Below, in pieces: positions 22,545 through 31,269 of a DNA stretch of 64,000 nt (positions within the stretch are counted from its first letter, which is position 1; each line of letters begins with the position of its first letter). The position numbers and the translations under genes are program-made. The notes beneath the pieces were generated by a model, which had not been told where the DNA came from, did no database searches, and saw only the letters and a program-made list of their open reading frames with translations. This DNA comes from Candidatus Mailhella excrementigallinarum (GTDB lineage Bacteria; Desulfobacterota; Desulfovibrionia; Desulfovibrionales; Desulfovibrionaceae): assembly GCA_944324075.1 (NCBI GenBank), contig CALUUZ010000009.1:1-64000 (forward strand), in the 5' to 3' direction.

Positions 22545-24965
22545 ATGAATTCCGTCGGCCCTTCCCTGCTTGACTTCTCCCGCGCGGCCGCCCAGGCGGC
22601 GGATACTTCCAGAATCAAAGTTTCCGGCCAGAATGTCGGAAGTACGAAACTGCCCACCTGGGCTTCGACCAACCATGCGGCCATGACGGCTTTTGTCGAG
22701 GCCATGCGCCGCGAACTCGGCAGCGTCATAGCCGATGCCACGGCGACCCGGCTGCACGTGATCCTTGGAGATGATCGCCCTCTGACCGCGCGCCTGGTCC
22801 GTGAAAGCATTGACGAGGCGGTGCGTATGGCCCAGAGCGGTTTGAACGGCCGGGACAGATTCCTTTCCGACATTGATCCCCGGCACGGTTTTTCCGCCGC
22901 CTTTGACCAGGCTGTCGCTCCGCTGCGGGGCAAGCTCGATGACGAAGGGCTGGCGCTGCTGCGGGATGCCATGAAACAGGAAATCATCACGCGTTTTCCT
23001 CCCGGAGCCGATGGTGCGGGCGATCCCGCCGCGCTTGCCGGGTTCATGAGCAGGCGCAGCTCCGTGAGTCATTTCTGTTCCCGCATGCTGGAACTGCCGA
23101 TGGCCGGACAGGTGGGCGCTCGCGCCGGGGATTTGGTGAGTCTGGCCTTGCGGATGGGGGTGAATACGGAATACGGGGGCTGCCTGTGTCAGGCCCTTCC
23201 CTCTCTGCGCGACTTGCAGCCGCAGGGGGAACTGAAACCGGAAACCATATGGCAGGGGCTGTTCGGCGAGTCTCTGCCCGAGGGAATGCCAACACAGGGA
23301 ACTGCGTTCAGCGACGCGCTTGTCCGGCGGCTGGACGCGCATCTGGAATCTCTCGTCCCCGGCAAGGGCGCGGTCGTGCGCGACCTGTGCGCGCATATGC
23401 CCCTGGAAAGGGCAAGGGAGATCGTCGTCACGGGCAGGCCCGTGACCATGAACGATCTGTCCGCTCCCGGGCTTTCGCTGCGGATGGGGCTGTCTGCCGG
23501 CTATTCCGGAGAGCAGTTGCTGGCCCGCGACATGGGCCGCCGCATGGGCACGACATTGGCCGGAACCGACAGTGCGGTCATTTCCACACCTCCCCGCATT
23601 GAGGTGGGCGGCAGGACGTTTGTCGTAGGCAGGGAGACGCCCTTCTCCTTTGCCTCGGAAGCGGATAAAACCAGCTACAGGCAGGGCAGGCCGTCCACTC
23701 TCTCCTCCGGGATCATGGGGGCGTTCCGTGAGATTTGCGGGGGCGGCAGCGCGGAGCCTCGCCAGGTTGAAATGCTGGGCGCGCTGGCCTCACAGGCTCC
23801 CATGCGCAGCCTGCTGGGCACGGGCGGCGTGGGGATATTCAAGGGCGTCGTGAATACCCCGCTTACCGAGCATTCCTCCTCCACGGTTTCCGTCAGCATG
23901 GGCGATGACGGCGTGGCGCATGTACGTATATCCACCAGTGAGGAGCCGGATGCCGTATGCTTCTCCGGTTTCGCAAGCGTAAGCTATGACGTTGCGCCCG
24001 ACGGCACGGCCACGCCGACGGATGTCGTCGTCGCGCCGGTTTTCGGCGATGCGGCGCAGGCCATCGTCACGCAGGCCGGAGAGAATGAAATCCCCACGGC
24101 TGAACTGCGGAACAATGTGGCGGAAGCCCTCCGGGCCGGAACCATCTCCCGGTGGGAAGCGGACAGGCTTGAAGCCCGGCTGGCCGACCGCATCGTCGGC
24201 CCGGAAGATTTGGGCGAGGCCGCGCGGAACATGCGTGAGCTCCGGGCTGAGCTGTCTTCCCGGGAGTTTGCCGCCTATGTGAACTCTGAACGTGAGATGG
24301 GCACAATCAGTGCGGCGGAGGCCGGATTCCTGCTTTCCGAGCTTCCCCGCATCGCGTCGCAGGGCGATCTGGTCGACTTTCTCAGGGGCTTGCCCGGCGC
24401 GCCCGTCCACGGAGCGGTGGAACATGCAGGAACGGCAACGGATTTTGCGGGGAGGGAAAGTTCCCTCTACACGTTCAGGGGGCTGGTGTTCCGGGGCGAC
24501 TCCCGCGCGCCCGACGCCATCCGTGATGCCGGCGGCTTCAAAAGCAAGAACGACCTGAGCAGGCCCGAGGATCTGCGGGAGGCGCAGGGGCTTGGGCAGG
24601 CCATTGGCGCCACGGGCACCGCGGGCGTCTCCTGCGCCAGGGAACTCGGGCGCTGTCTGCCCTATTGCGATTACGGCAGCCCGTATGGCAGGGGCTTCGT
24701 GTATATCATTGATACAGCGAGACTCGGTGAAGGCCGGCAGGCCTACGATATGGCCGCCATTTCCGTGCGCAACGGGTACAAGCGGCAGGATGAAAGCGGA
24801 GGCGAAGTCAACGTGACGGATATCCCGCATTCGGCGGTCGTCGGCTGGCTGGAAATCCCCGATGCGGACAATCTGCGCAAAGGAGACCCTGATGGCGGTG
24901 TTGCCGCGCTGATGGATACGCTCGAGCCCAGGTATGTGCACTTCAACCCGCAGTACCATGCCTGA
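22545..24965 (+). CDS. Putative type III effector with C-terminal ADP-ribosyltransferase domain
   Basis: 806 aa without a Sec signal peptide. Residues 1-100 (MNSVGPSLLDFSRAAAQAAD onward) are Ser/Ala-rich as in chaperone-bound export regions. The middle is alpha-rich and unrecognised. Residues about 640-785 match cholera-toxin/LT-like mono-ADP-ribosyltransferases: R650 in LVFRGDSRAPDAIRDAGGF (the LYRADSRPPDEI-type motif), S696 in GVSCARE (STS-strand position), and E754 in GGEVNVTDIPHSAVVGWLEI (compare the EXEV...GIPYSQIYGW end of LT). The first Glu of the E-X-E pair is Gly here. Start ATG 22545 has GGAGG 5 nt upstream. The CesT-like gene directly upstream is the expected chaperone. Host target unknown; the enzyme call is from motifs only. 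Confidence 0.75.
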   Translation: MNSVGPSLLDFSRAAAQAADTSRIKVSGQNVGSTKLPTWASTNHAAMTAFVEAMRRELGSVIADATATRLHVILGDDRPLTARLVRESIDEAVRMAQSGLNGRDRFLSDIDPRHGFSAAFDQAVAPLRGKLDDEGLALLRDAMKQEIITRFPPGADGAGDPAALAGFMSRRSSVSHFCSRMLELPMAGQVGARAGDLVSLALRMGVNTEYGGCLCQALPSLRDLQPQGELKPETIWQGLFGESLPEGMPTQGTAFSDALVRRLDAHLESLVPGKGAVVRDLCAHMPLERAREIVVTGRPVTMNDLSAPGLSLRMGLSAGYSGEQLLARDMGRRMGTTLAGTDSAVISTPPRIEVGGRTFVVGRETPFSFASEADKTSYRQGRPSTLSSGIMGAFREICGGGSAEPRQVEMLGALASQAPMRSLLGTGGVGIFKGVVNTPLTEHSSSTVSVSMGDDGVAHVRISTSEEPDAVCFSGFASVSYDVAPDGTATPTDVVVAPVFGDAAQAIVTQAGENEIPTAELRNNVAEALRAGTISRWEADRLEARLADRIVGPEDLGEAARNMRELRAELSSREFAAYVNSEREMGTISAAEAGFLLSELPRIASQGDLVDFLRGLPGAPVHGAVEHAGTATDFAGRESSLYTFRGLVFRGDSRAPDAIRDAGGFKSKNDLSRPEDLREAQGLGQAIGATGTAGVSCARELGRCLPYCDYGSPYGRGFVYIIDTARLGEGRQAYDMAAISVRNGYKRQDESGGEVNVTDIPHSAVVGWLEIPDADNLRKGDPDGGVAALMDTLEPRYVHFNPQYHA

Positions 24966-25278
24966 CGGAGCATGCCCCCCGATCTTCATGGAGAGCGGGG
25001 GGATTCCTTTCCGGGGCGCTGCTCCGGCGGAAGCGCGGAAAATCGCGTCGCTTGACAAGAACAGGAAATTCGTGGACTCAGAGAGCATGGCAGTTTACAT
25101 GAATGTCATCAAAATCCGGAGCATCTTCGTTTTGAAAATGCTCCCGGAGTCGAGCGAAGCGAGACTCCGCCGCTCCGGCTTCAGGCGTGAAACCTGCGGG
25201 CCGGAACATGGAGTCCCGGCCGGCAGATACTTTCAACAGCAAAACACTCTGATCGAAAACTGATGTACGGAGGATGCC
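24966..25278. other. Interval after the effector gene
   Basis: 313 bp. After the effector stop there is an imperfect hairpin (CCCCCCGATCTTCATGG...GCGGGGGG) at about 24974-25004, then AT-richer DNA, then repeat R1 copy 4. The promoter of the ABC operon is not obvious. Confidence 0.5.
25119..25250 (+). repeat. Repeat R1, copy 4 (forward, short form)
   Basis: GAGCATCTTC-GTTTT-GAAAATGCTC hairpin, CCGGAGTCGAGC, GAGACTCCGCC, CCGGCTTCAGGCGTGAAACC, GCGGGCCGGAACATG, CCGGCCGGCAGATACTTTCA and ACAGCAAAACACT. The central CGCCGCAAGTG block is missing. It lies upstream of the ABC operon. Confidence 0.85.
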
Positions 25279-26280
25279 ATGCGCAAGGTCTGGAAAAAAA
25301 TGACATTTTTGGCAAGCGGACTGACTCTTGGTCTCGCGGCGCTGGGCTTGACCGGAGCATCCTCCGCATGGGCCGGAGAAGTGGTGCTGTATTCTTCCAA
25401 CCAGCCTGAACTTCTCGACGTCATCGCGCAGGGATTCAGGGAAAAGACAGGCCACACCCTGACTTCGGTGCGCATGGGCACGGGAGAGGCCATGAAGCGC
25501 ATTGCCGCCGAGCGTGAAAATCCGCTCTGTGATGTGTTCTGGAGCGGCGATCTCTCCGTGCTGGACAATGCCAAGGCCGATTTTGCGCCGTACAGATCGC
25601 CCGAAGCGCGGAATCTTGATGCCGGCATGGTGGACAGGGACGCCCTGTGGACGGCTTCCAATACGCACCTTATGGTGTTCATGGTGAACACCAGCCTCAT
25701 TCCCGAAGAGGAAGCGCCGAAAAGCTGGGCGGAACTTCTCGAACCCCGCTGGAAGGGAAAGATCGTCATGGCCAATCCGGACAAGTCCGGCACGGCGTAT
25801 GCCCAGGTGTACGGCGTGTACAAGATGTTCGGCGATGAAGGGCTGGCGAAGCTGGTGGACAACGCCACCATTCTGGACAGTTCCAGTCTGGTGTACAAGG
25901 GGACGGCAGAAGGCGAGTTCCCTCTCGGCATCACCATGGAGTATGCCGCGTTCCGCTATGTGGCGGGCGGCAACAGGAACGTGAAGCTCATCTACCCCTC
26001 CGACGGCGTGATTTCCGCCCCCGAAGGCGCGGCTGTCATCAAGGGGTGCAGGCACCCGGAAGAGGCTCAACTGCTGGTGGACTATCTCCTCTCCAAAGAG
26101 GTGGAGGACATGATCTTCGAAAAATACTACCGCAGACCCGCCCGGCCCGACGCCGCCGCCATCGAGGGGCTGCCCGCCGCCTCTTCCCTGAATATCCTGA
26201 AATCCTTCGACCCGGCGGAGGCCAGCGCATTGAAGGGAACCATCCTGCCCAGGTGGAAAAAGCTGGTGCTTGACAAATAG
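25279..26280 (+). CDS. ABC transporter substrate-binding protein, Fbp/phosphonate-type
   Basis: 333 aa. Signal peptide residues 1-32 (hydrophobic core LASGLTLGLAALGLTG, cleavage near AWAGE). The mature protein begins with EVVLYSSNQPELLDVIAQGF and contains CDVFWSGD (near 84), GTAYAQVYGVYKMFG (near 174) and KGTAEGEFPLGITMEYAAF (near 210), the pattern of cluster-D binding proteins for ferric iron or 2-aminoethylphosphonate. I cannot separate these two ligands by eye: the twin tyrosines of FbpA are not clear. CGGAGGA precedes ATG 25279. First gene of a three-gene importer operon with the ATPase and the fused permease. Confidence 0.85.
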   Translation: MRKVWKKMTFLASGLTLGLAALGLTGASSAWAGEVVLYSSNQPELLDVIAQGFREKTGHTLTSVRMGTGEAMKRIAAERENPLCDVFWSGDLSVLDNAKADFAPYRSPEARNLDAGMVDRDALWTASNTHLMVFMVNTSLIPEEEAPKSWAELLEPRWKGKIVMANPDKSGTAYAQVYGVYKMFGDEGLAKLVDNATILDSSSLVYKGTAEGEFPLGITMEYAAFRYVAGGNRNVKLIYPSDGVISAPEGAAVIKGCRHPEEAQLLVDYLLSKEVEDMIFEKYYRRPARPDAAAIEGLPAASSLNILKSFDPAEASALKGTILPRWKKLVLDK

Positions 26281-26385
26281 GCCTGCCGTCAGCCCCGGGC
26301 GCGGGCGGAATATTCCGCCCGCGCCTGAACGCATCGGCCGCGCGCTCCCGTGCGCGGTGAACCGTTCGCCTTCCCGGAGATGTTC

Positions 26386-27447
26386 ATGCTTGTGGAATTG
26401 AAAGGCATTGTCAAGAAATTCGGCCAGAATACTGTCGTCAATCATGTGGATTTGCTCATCAGGGACGGGGAGTTTTTCACGCTGCTGGGGCCGAGCGGGT
26501 GCGGCAAGACGACCCTGCTGCGCATGATCGCCGGTTTCAACGACCCGGACGAGGGGGATATTCTGTTCGGCGGGGAATCCGTTCTGCATCTTCCGGCGCA
26601 CAGGAGGGATACCGGCATGGTGTTCCAGAACTATGCGCTGTTTCCTCATCTGAGCGTGGCGGAAAACGTGGCCTACGGTCTGAAGGCCAGAGGCGTCAGG
26701 GGCAGGGAGATGAAGGACCGCGTGGCGGCCATTCTGGATGCCGTTCAGCTCGGCGGCATGGAATCGCGCTATCCCCGGCAGCTTTCCGGCGGTCAGCAGC
26801 AGCGCGTGGCTCTGGCCCGTGCGCTGGTCATCCGGCCGCGTGTGCTGCTTATGGATGAACCTCTTTCCAACCTCGACGCCAAACTGCGGGTTTCCATGCG
26901 GGAGGAGATACGCCGCATTCAGCAGACCCTTGGCATCACGACTGTGTATGTCACGCATGATCAGGAAGAGGCCATGGCCGTGTCCGACCGCATCGCCATT
27001 TTCTACGCCGGGCATCTGCAGCAGGTAGCCAGCCCCGCCGCCATCTATTTTTCTCCGGCCAACCGTTTCACTGCGGAATTCATGGGATCCTGCAACATTC
27101 TTGAGACGGCGTGTACGGCATTCGACGCCGCTTCGGGCATGGCTACGGCCACGGCCGGAGACAGGGAGTTCGTGTTCCTTGCCGGGGAGGCGGAGCCCGG
27201 CGCGCCTCTGCACATCATGCTGCGCCCAGACTGGATTACGCCCGCCGGACCGGATTCCGTCAACCGTTTCGGGGGCACGATTCGTGAAAGAATGTTCCTC
27301 GGCGACAGCATCGTGTATCAGGTGGAAGCTCTGGGGCGTATTCTGCGGGTGGACATGCCTTCCCTGAACCGGGCGGAAATGTTCGTTCCCGGCGATCCGG
27401 TGGAGCTGTGCTTCGCGCCCGAAAGTCCGGTGACGGTGCGCGCATGA
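26386..27447 (+). CDS. ABC transporter ATP-binding protein, FbpC/PotA-type
   Basis: 353 aa. Walker A GPSGCGKTT (residues 37-45), Q-loop MVFQNYALFPHLS (about 80-92), signature LSGGQQQR (about 135), Walker B VLLMDEPLSNLD (about 155) and switch His in VYVTHDQEEAM are intact. Residues about 240-353 form the TOBE-like regulatory domain typical of iron, phosphonate and polyamine importers. Of several start codons, ATG 26386 is best placed after CGGAG. The stop overlaps the permease start (ATGA), implying coupled translation. It energises the importer at the inner membrane. Confidence 0.92.
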   Translation: MLVELKGIVKKFGQNTVVNHVDLLIRDGEFFTLLGPSGCGKTTLLRMIAGFNDPDEGDILFGGESVLHLPAHRRDTGMVFQNYALFPHLSVAENVAYGLKARGVRGREMKDRVAAILDAVQLGGMESRYPRQLSGGQQQRVALARALVIRPRVLLMDEPLSNLDAKLRVSMREEIRRIQQTLGITTVYVTHDQEEAMAVSDRIAIFYAGHLQQVASPAAIYFSPANRFTAEFMGSCNILETACTAFDAASGMATATAGDREFVFLAGEAEPGAPLHIMLRPDWITPAGPDSVNRFGGTIRERMFLGDSIVYQVEALGRILRVDMPSLNRAEMFVPGDPVELCFAPESPVTVRA

Positions 27448-29102
27448 ACAGAACAGGTCGACTCTTTTCCGTCTGGAATGCGGTGTTTCTGCTGGCGGTT
27501 ATCGTGCTCGTGCTGCTGGTGGTCTACCCCATGTATTCCATTTTTCAGGCCAGCCTGATCTCCGCCGACACCGGCGGCTTCACCTGGGATAACTACCTCA
27601 GCGTCTTCACTACCCGTTTTTACCGGCGCTGCCTCTGGAACAGCATCTTTCTCAGCGGGCTGGCCACAGTATTCAGCGTGATCATCGGCGTGCCGTTCGC
27701 GTTTCTCACCACCCGCTACAGGCTGCCCCATGCCAGCATTCTGAAAACTCTGGGCACTCTGCCCCTCATTCTGCCCACCTTCATCGGAGCGGAAGCCTGG
27801 CTGCTGCTCCTCGGGCGCAACGGCATCCTCACCCAGCTCTTTCATTCCATGGGACTGAACACGCCCAGCATTTACGGCTGGCAGGGCGTGGTGCTGGTGT
27901 ACACGCTCCAGTTTTTCCCCTTTGTCTTTCTCATGGTGGCCGCGGCGATCAATTCCGTGGATCGCTCGCTGGAGGAGTCGGCCCGCAACCTCGGAGCCTC
28001 CCCGTGGCGGGTATTCCGCACTGTGACGCTGCCGGTCGTCACGCCCGCCATTGCCTCCGGCGCGCTCATCGTGTTCTGCATGTCCATTGAGAACTTCGGC
28101 GTACCCACCATTATCGGCAATGATTACAAGGTGCTTGCGGAGCAGGCGTACAGCGAGTTCGTCAGTGAAATGGGCGGAAACCCGTCCATGGCCGGAGCGC
28201 TCAGCACCGTGCTGGTCATGGTGACGCTGCTGCTGACCATACTCCAGAAGTTGTGGGTGGAACGGAAGAATTACGCCATGTCCGCCCTGCGCCCGCCGGA
28301 AATCCTTCCCCTTTCCCCGTGGAAAACCCGGCTGGCCTGGCTGTTCTGCGCGGGCGTGGTATTTGTTTCGCTTGCGCCGTTCATGGTGGTTCTGGTGGCG
28401 GCGGTGACCAGGACCAGCGGGCCGGTCATGCATTACGGGCAGTTCAGTCTGGATAACCTCAAGCTGGCGCTGCAGGCCGCGCCCCGCCCCATTCTCAACT
28501 CCTTCTTTCTGGCTACCACGGCAACCTTCATCGGCATGTTCTTCGGCATGGCGGTAAGCTACATTGTTGTGCGCAGGCGCGGGATGGCAGGCTATACGCT
28601 GGATCTGATCATGATGCTGCCGCTGGTCATCGCGGGATCGGTGCTGGGCATTGCCCTGGCCGCTACCTACAACAAGGGGCCGTTCGTGCTGACGGGAACC
28701 TGGGTGATTCTGGTGCTGGCCTATTTTGTGCGCAAGACGCCGTTTTCCGTAAAGACCACTTCCGCGCTGCTGCATCAGATCGACGCTTCGGTGGAGGAAG
28801 CCTCCGTCAATCTGGGTGTGCCGCCCCTGCTTTCGTTCATGAAGGTCGTGGTGCCCGTGATGCTGCCGGGCATCATCTCCGGCGCGATCATCATGTGGGT
28901 GACGACGCTGGCGGAACTCAGCTCCACCATCGTGCTGTATTACGGCCCGTGGTCCACCATGACGGTGCAGGTATTCCAGTATATCGGCAGCGGCGACTTC
29001 GGTCCGGCATCGGCCTACGGGGCCATTCTCATCCTCTCGGTCATCGTGCCCCTGTTCCTGCTGAACCGTTTTCTGGGGCGCGATCCCATGCAGTCGCTGT
29101 AG
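27444..29102 (+). CDS. ABC transporter permease, two fused membrane domains (FbpB-type)
   Basis: 552 aa, about 12 membrane segments in two homologous halves, as in FbpB/AfuB-type permeases. Each half has the EAA loop that contacts the ATPase: EESARNLGASPWRVFRTVTL (near residue 180) and EEASVNLGVPPLLSFMKVVV (near 455). It forms the inner-membrane channel for the binding protein and ATPase encoded upstream. The ATG at 27444 overlaps the upstream stop by 4 bp. A bidirectional hairpin follows directly, shared with the convergent sigma-54 activator gene. Confidence 0.9.
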   Translation: MNRTGRLFSVWNAVFLLAVIVLVLLVVYPMYSIFQASLISADTGGFTWDNYLSVFTTRFYRRCLWNSIFLSGLATVFSVIIGVPFAFLTTRYRLPHASILKTLGTLPLILPTFIGAEAWLLLLGRNGILTQLFHSMGLNTPSIYGWQGVVLVYTLQFFPFVFLMVAAAINSVDRSLEESARNLGASPWRVFRTVTLPVVTPAIASGALIVFCMSIENFGVPTIIGNDYKVLAEQAYSEFVSEMGGNPSMAGALSTVLVMVTLLLTILQKLWVERKNYAMSALRPPEILPLSPWKTRLAWLFCAGVVFVSLAPFMVVLVAAVTRTSGPVMHYGQFSLDNLKLALQAAPRPILNSFFLATTATFIGMFFGMAVSYIVVRRRGMAGYTLDLIMMLPLVIAGSVLGIALAATYNKGPFVLTGTWVILVLAYFVRKTPFSVKTTSALLHQIDASVEEASVNLGVPPLLSFMKVVVPVMLPGIISGAIIMWVTTLAELSSTIVLYYGPWSTMTVQVFQYIGSGDFGPASAYGAILILSVIVPLFLLNRFLGRDPMQSL

Positions 29103-29104
29103 GG

Positions 29105-29139
29105 CTGAAGGAAACGCCCCTGAAAGGCGTTTCCTTCAG
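29105..29139. terminator. Bidirectional hairpin terminator
   Basis: CTGAAGGAAACGCC/GGCGTTTCCTTCAG, 14 bp perfect stem, 7-nt loop; it overlaps the stop codon of the convergent gene. Confidence 0.8.
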
Positions 29140-30533
29140 CGTTCGTTCATGCCCAGCCGTTTCATCTTGCGCTGAAGAGTGCGGAGGTTGAGCCCCAGAG
29201 CGGCGGCCGCCTCGCCTCTTTTCCAGCGGCATTTTTCCAGCGCCTGGCGGATCATGCGCTCTTCCATCTGAAGGGTGGCGTCTTCCAGCGTCAGACCGTC
29301 ATGGAAGTCGGGCAGAACAAGCCCGGCGCGGCCGGCTTCGCCCAGCGAATCCAGCGCGGCCTCGCCGAAGGCCGCGTAACGATCGAGAAAATTATACAGC
29401 TCGCGGATATTGCCGGGCCAGCCGTAATGTTCCATGGCCAGCCGCACGGGGAGGGGAATGTCGATGGATGTTCCCCTCTTTTCCATCCATGCCGCCGTCA
29501 GCAGCGGCAGATCGGCCAGGCGCTCGCGCAGCGGCGGCAGGGTGATGGAAAGCACATGCACGCGGTAGTAGAAATCCGAGCGCATGGTCTTTTCCCGGAC
29601 CATTCTGGTCAGGTCCTGATTGGTGGCGGCAATGAGGCGGAAACTCGACTCGCGCGGAGCCGTGCCGCCCACCGGGGTATACATTTTGTTTTCCAGGGCG
29701 CGCAGCAGCTTGACCTGAAGCTGAAGAGGCAGTTCGCCGATTTCGTCAAGAAACAGCGTGCCGTTGTTGGCCGCGCCGATATAGCCTTCCTTGTTGCCCG
29801 TCGCGCCGGAAAAGGCCCCTTTGGTATGACCGAAGAACTCGCTTTCCATCAGTGATTCGGGGATGGCTCCGCAGTTTACCGGAACATACGGCCCCCGTCT
29901 GCCGCTCAGGGCATGAATGGCGCGCGCGGCCACATCCTTGCCGGAGCCGGTTTCTCCGTAAATGATGATGTTGCTCTCCGTTTCCGCCGCCTTGAGTACG
30001 AGTTCATATACCTTGCGCATGGCCTCGCTCTTGCCCACCATGCCGCCCAGACCGAACAGGGAATCGGATGAGGTCTTGAACTGGCGGTTTTCCTCGCGCA
30101 GGCTGAGTTCCATGAACTTCTGCTCGCTCACGTCCATCATCAGCCCTTCCAGATACCACAGTCCGCCGTCCGGCCCCGTGACCCCCTCGCCCTGATCCCA
30201 TACCCATTTGACGCGTCCGCCCGGCAGAATGAGCCGGTACATGGCCTGATAGGGCTGTCCCATGACAACTTTGTCGTAGATGGATTGCCGCTGACGCGGC
30301 AAATCGTCCGGGTGCGTCATCCTTTCGATGACGTTCTGATTCTGCTCGATCATGTCCCCGGCGGGAATGCCCAGCAGGTCAAAACTGCCCCGGCTCACAA
30401 ATTCCAGCACATATTCAAAGCCCTGCTCGCTTCCCCGGGCCTTTTCCACCCGGCAGCGGTAGGCCATGCCGGGAATATGCTCCAGCAGACGATGGTAGCT
30501 TTCCTCCACGGAAGGCAGAAATTCGTGCGTCAT
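29136..30533 (-). CDS. Sigma-54-dependent activator with PAS sensor domain
   Basis: 465 aa. Residues 1-135 form a PAS domain with a C-terminal PAC-like segment (YRLILPGGRVKWVWDQGEGV). Residues 155-385 are the AAA+ domain: Walker A GETGSGKD (near 183), GAFSGA loop in HTKGAFSGATGN (contact to sigma-54; Ser for the usual Thr), Walker B GTLFLDEIGELP (near 253), and the arginine-finger region. The C-terminus is a Fis-type helix-turn-helix (RGEAAAALGLNLRTLQRKMK). ATG 30533 follows AAGGAG. Divergent from osmC, which has a sigma-54 promoter; the dyads at 30553-30589 and matching dyads before the BCCT gene are its likely binding sites. Confidence 0.9.
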   Translation of the reverse strand: MTHEFLPSVEESYHRLLEHIPGMAYRCRVEKARGSEQGFEYVLEFVSRGSFDLLGIPAGDMIEQNQNVIERMTHPDDLPRQRQSIYDKVVMGQPYQAMYRLILPGGRVKWVWDQGEGVTGPDGGLWYLEGLMMDVSEQKFMELSLREENRQFKTSSDSLFGLGGMVGKSEAMRKVYELVLKAAETESNIIIYGETGSGKDVAARAIHALSGRRGPYVPVNCGAIPESLMESEFFGHTKGAFSGATGNKEGYIGAANNGTLFLDEIGELPLQLQVKLLRALENKMYTPVGGTAPRESSFRLIAATNQDLTRMVREKTMRSDFYYRVHVLSITLPPLRERLADLPLLTAAWMEKRGTSIDIPLPVRLAMEHYGWPGNIRELYNFLDRYAAFGEAALDSLGEAGRAGLVLPDFHDGLTLEDATLQMEERMIRQALEKCRWKRGEAAAALGLNLRTLQRKMKRLGMNER

Positions 30534-30552
30534 GGCGGACTCCTTGCGGGGA

Positions 30553-30589
30553 TGTCGCGGTATGCGACAGATATGTCGTGTCTGACACG
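30553..30589. promoter_or_regulatory. Nested dyads upstream of osmC (enhancer-like sites)
   Basis: Overlapping inverted repeats TGTCGC-N5-GCGACA (30553-30569), CGACA-GATA-TGTCG (30565-30578) and CGTGT-CTG-ACACG (30577-30589). They lie about 65-100 bp upstream of the -24/-12 promoter and next to the activator gene start, so they may also mediate autoregulation. Confidence 0.65.
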
Positions 30590-30652
30590 GAAGAGAGGCT
30601 CCGTCAAGGCGGAAACGGCGGCATATCCGGTCATGCGCGGCACAGGCGCGCA

Positions 30653-30668
30653 TGGCACGAAAAATGCT
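30653..30668 (+). promoter_or_regulatory. Sigma-54 promoter of osmC
   Basis: TGGCAC-GAAAA-ATGCT: perfect -24, -12 GC intact with one mismatch (ATGCT for TTGCT), about 108 bp before the start codon. Confidence 0.7.
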
Positions 30669-30776
30669 TATTCTTCCGCGCAGATTCTTCCCGGCCGTGA
30701 AGCGGCGGGAGGAACGGCATATTTCGCAACCATGCGGCGGCCGGATTGTCCGCCAAAGTCTTTCCCGGAGGACGCC

Positions 30777-31214
30777 ATGTCTCATCAGCAAAGCATCCGT
30801 ATGACCCGCAAGGGCGACCTTATTGATCTCGATATGGAATCCGGCCTGTTCGGCACGCTCCATCTGGACAACGGCGCGGTTCCCGCCGAGGAACGCCCCG
30901 GCACGGCGAAAAAGCTGCTTGCCGCTTCCGCGCTGTACTGCTACTGCGCCGCGCTGGACAAGGCGCTGGAATCGCGCGACGCCAGATACCGCAGCATCGA
31001 AGGGCGCGCCACGGTGGAAACCGGAATCGACGACAAGGGACGCGGCCGTGTGGTAGGCATGACTCTTGACGTGACGGTGCATATGGACGAGGAATACGAG
31101 TTCATTTTTGACCGTGTGGCCAAAATCATGCGTCAGGGCTGTCTGATCACCGGCTCGCTGGAAGGCGCCTTTCCGGTGAAATACAATCTTGAACTTGACT
31201 GCGACGAGGAATAG
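30777..31214 (+). CDS. OsmC family protein
   Basis: 145 aa. The order of elements follows OsmC/Ohr-like proteins: an N-terminal strand pair (IRMTRKGDLIDLDMESGLFG), the KKLLAASALYCYCAALDKAL helix with a candidate peroxidatic Cys, a central strand region (VVGMTLDVTVHMDEEYEF), and GCLITGSLEG with a second Cys near the end. OsmC proteins reduce organic hydroperoxides or bind thiols; spacing of the two Cys here should be checked against true peroxidases. ATG 30777 follows GGAGGA. Its sigma-54 promoter and the adjacent activator imply induction by the signal sensed by that PAS protein. A perfect palindromic hairpin ends the unit. Confidence 0.75.
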   Translation: MSHQQSIRMTRKGDLIDLDMESGLFGTLHLDNGAVPAEERPGTAKKLLAASALYCYCAALDKALESRDARYRSIEGRATVETGIDDKGRGRVVGMTLDVTVHMDEEYEFIFDRVAKIMRQGCLITGSLEGAFPVKYNLELDCDEE

Positions 31215-31217
31215 CCT

Positions 31218-31253
31218 TTTCCCCGGCGGCGCGCATGCGCGCCGCCGGGGAAA
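31218..31253. terminator. Perfect 36-bp palindrome after osmC
   Basis: TTTCCCCGGCGGCGCGCA followed at once by its exact reverse complement (18 bp arms, no spacer). Terminator-like, without a long T run. Confidence 0.7.
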
Positions 31254-31269
31254 GCACGGTGTGAAACGG

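Noticed and set aside
22016-25250. Prophage or integrative element carrying the effector
   Set aside because: No integrase, phage gene, tRNA or flanking direct repeat is visible; composition is close to that of neighbours.
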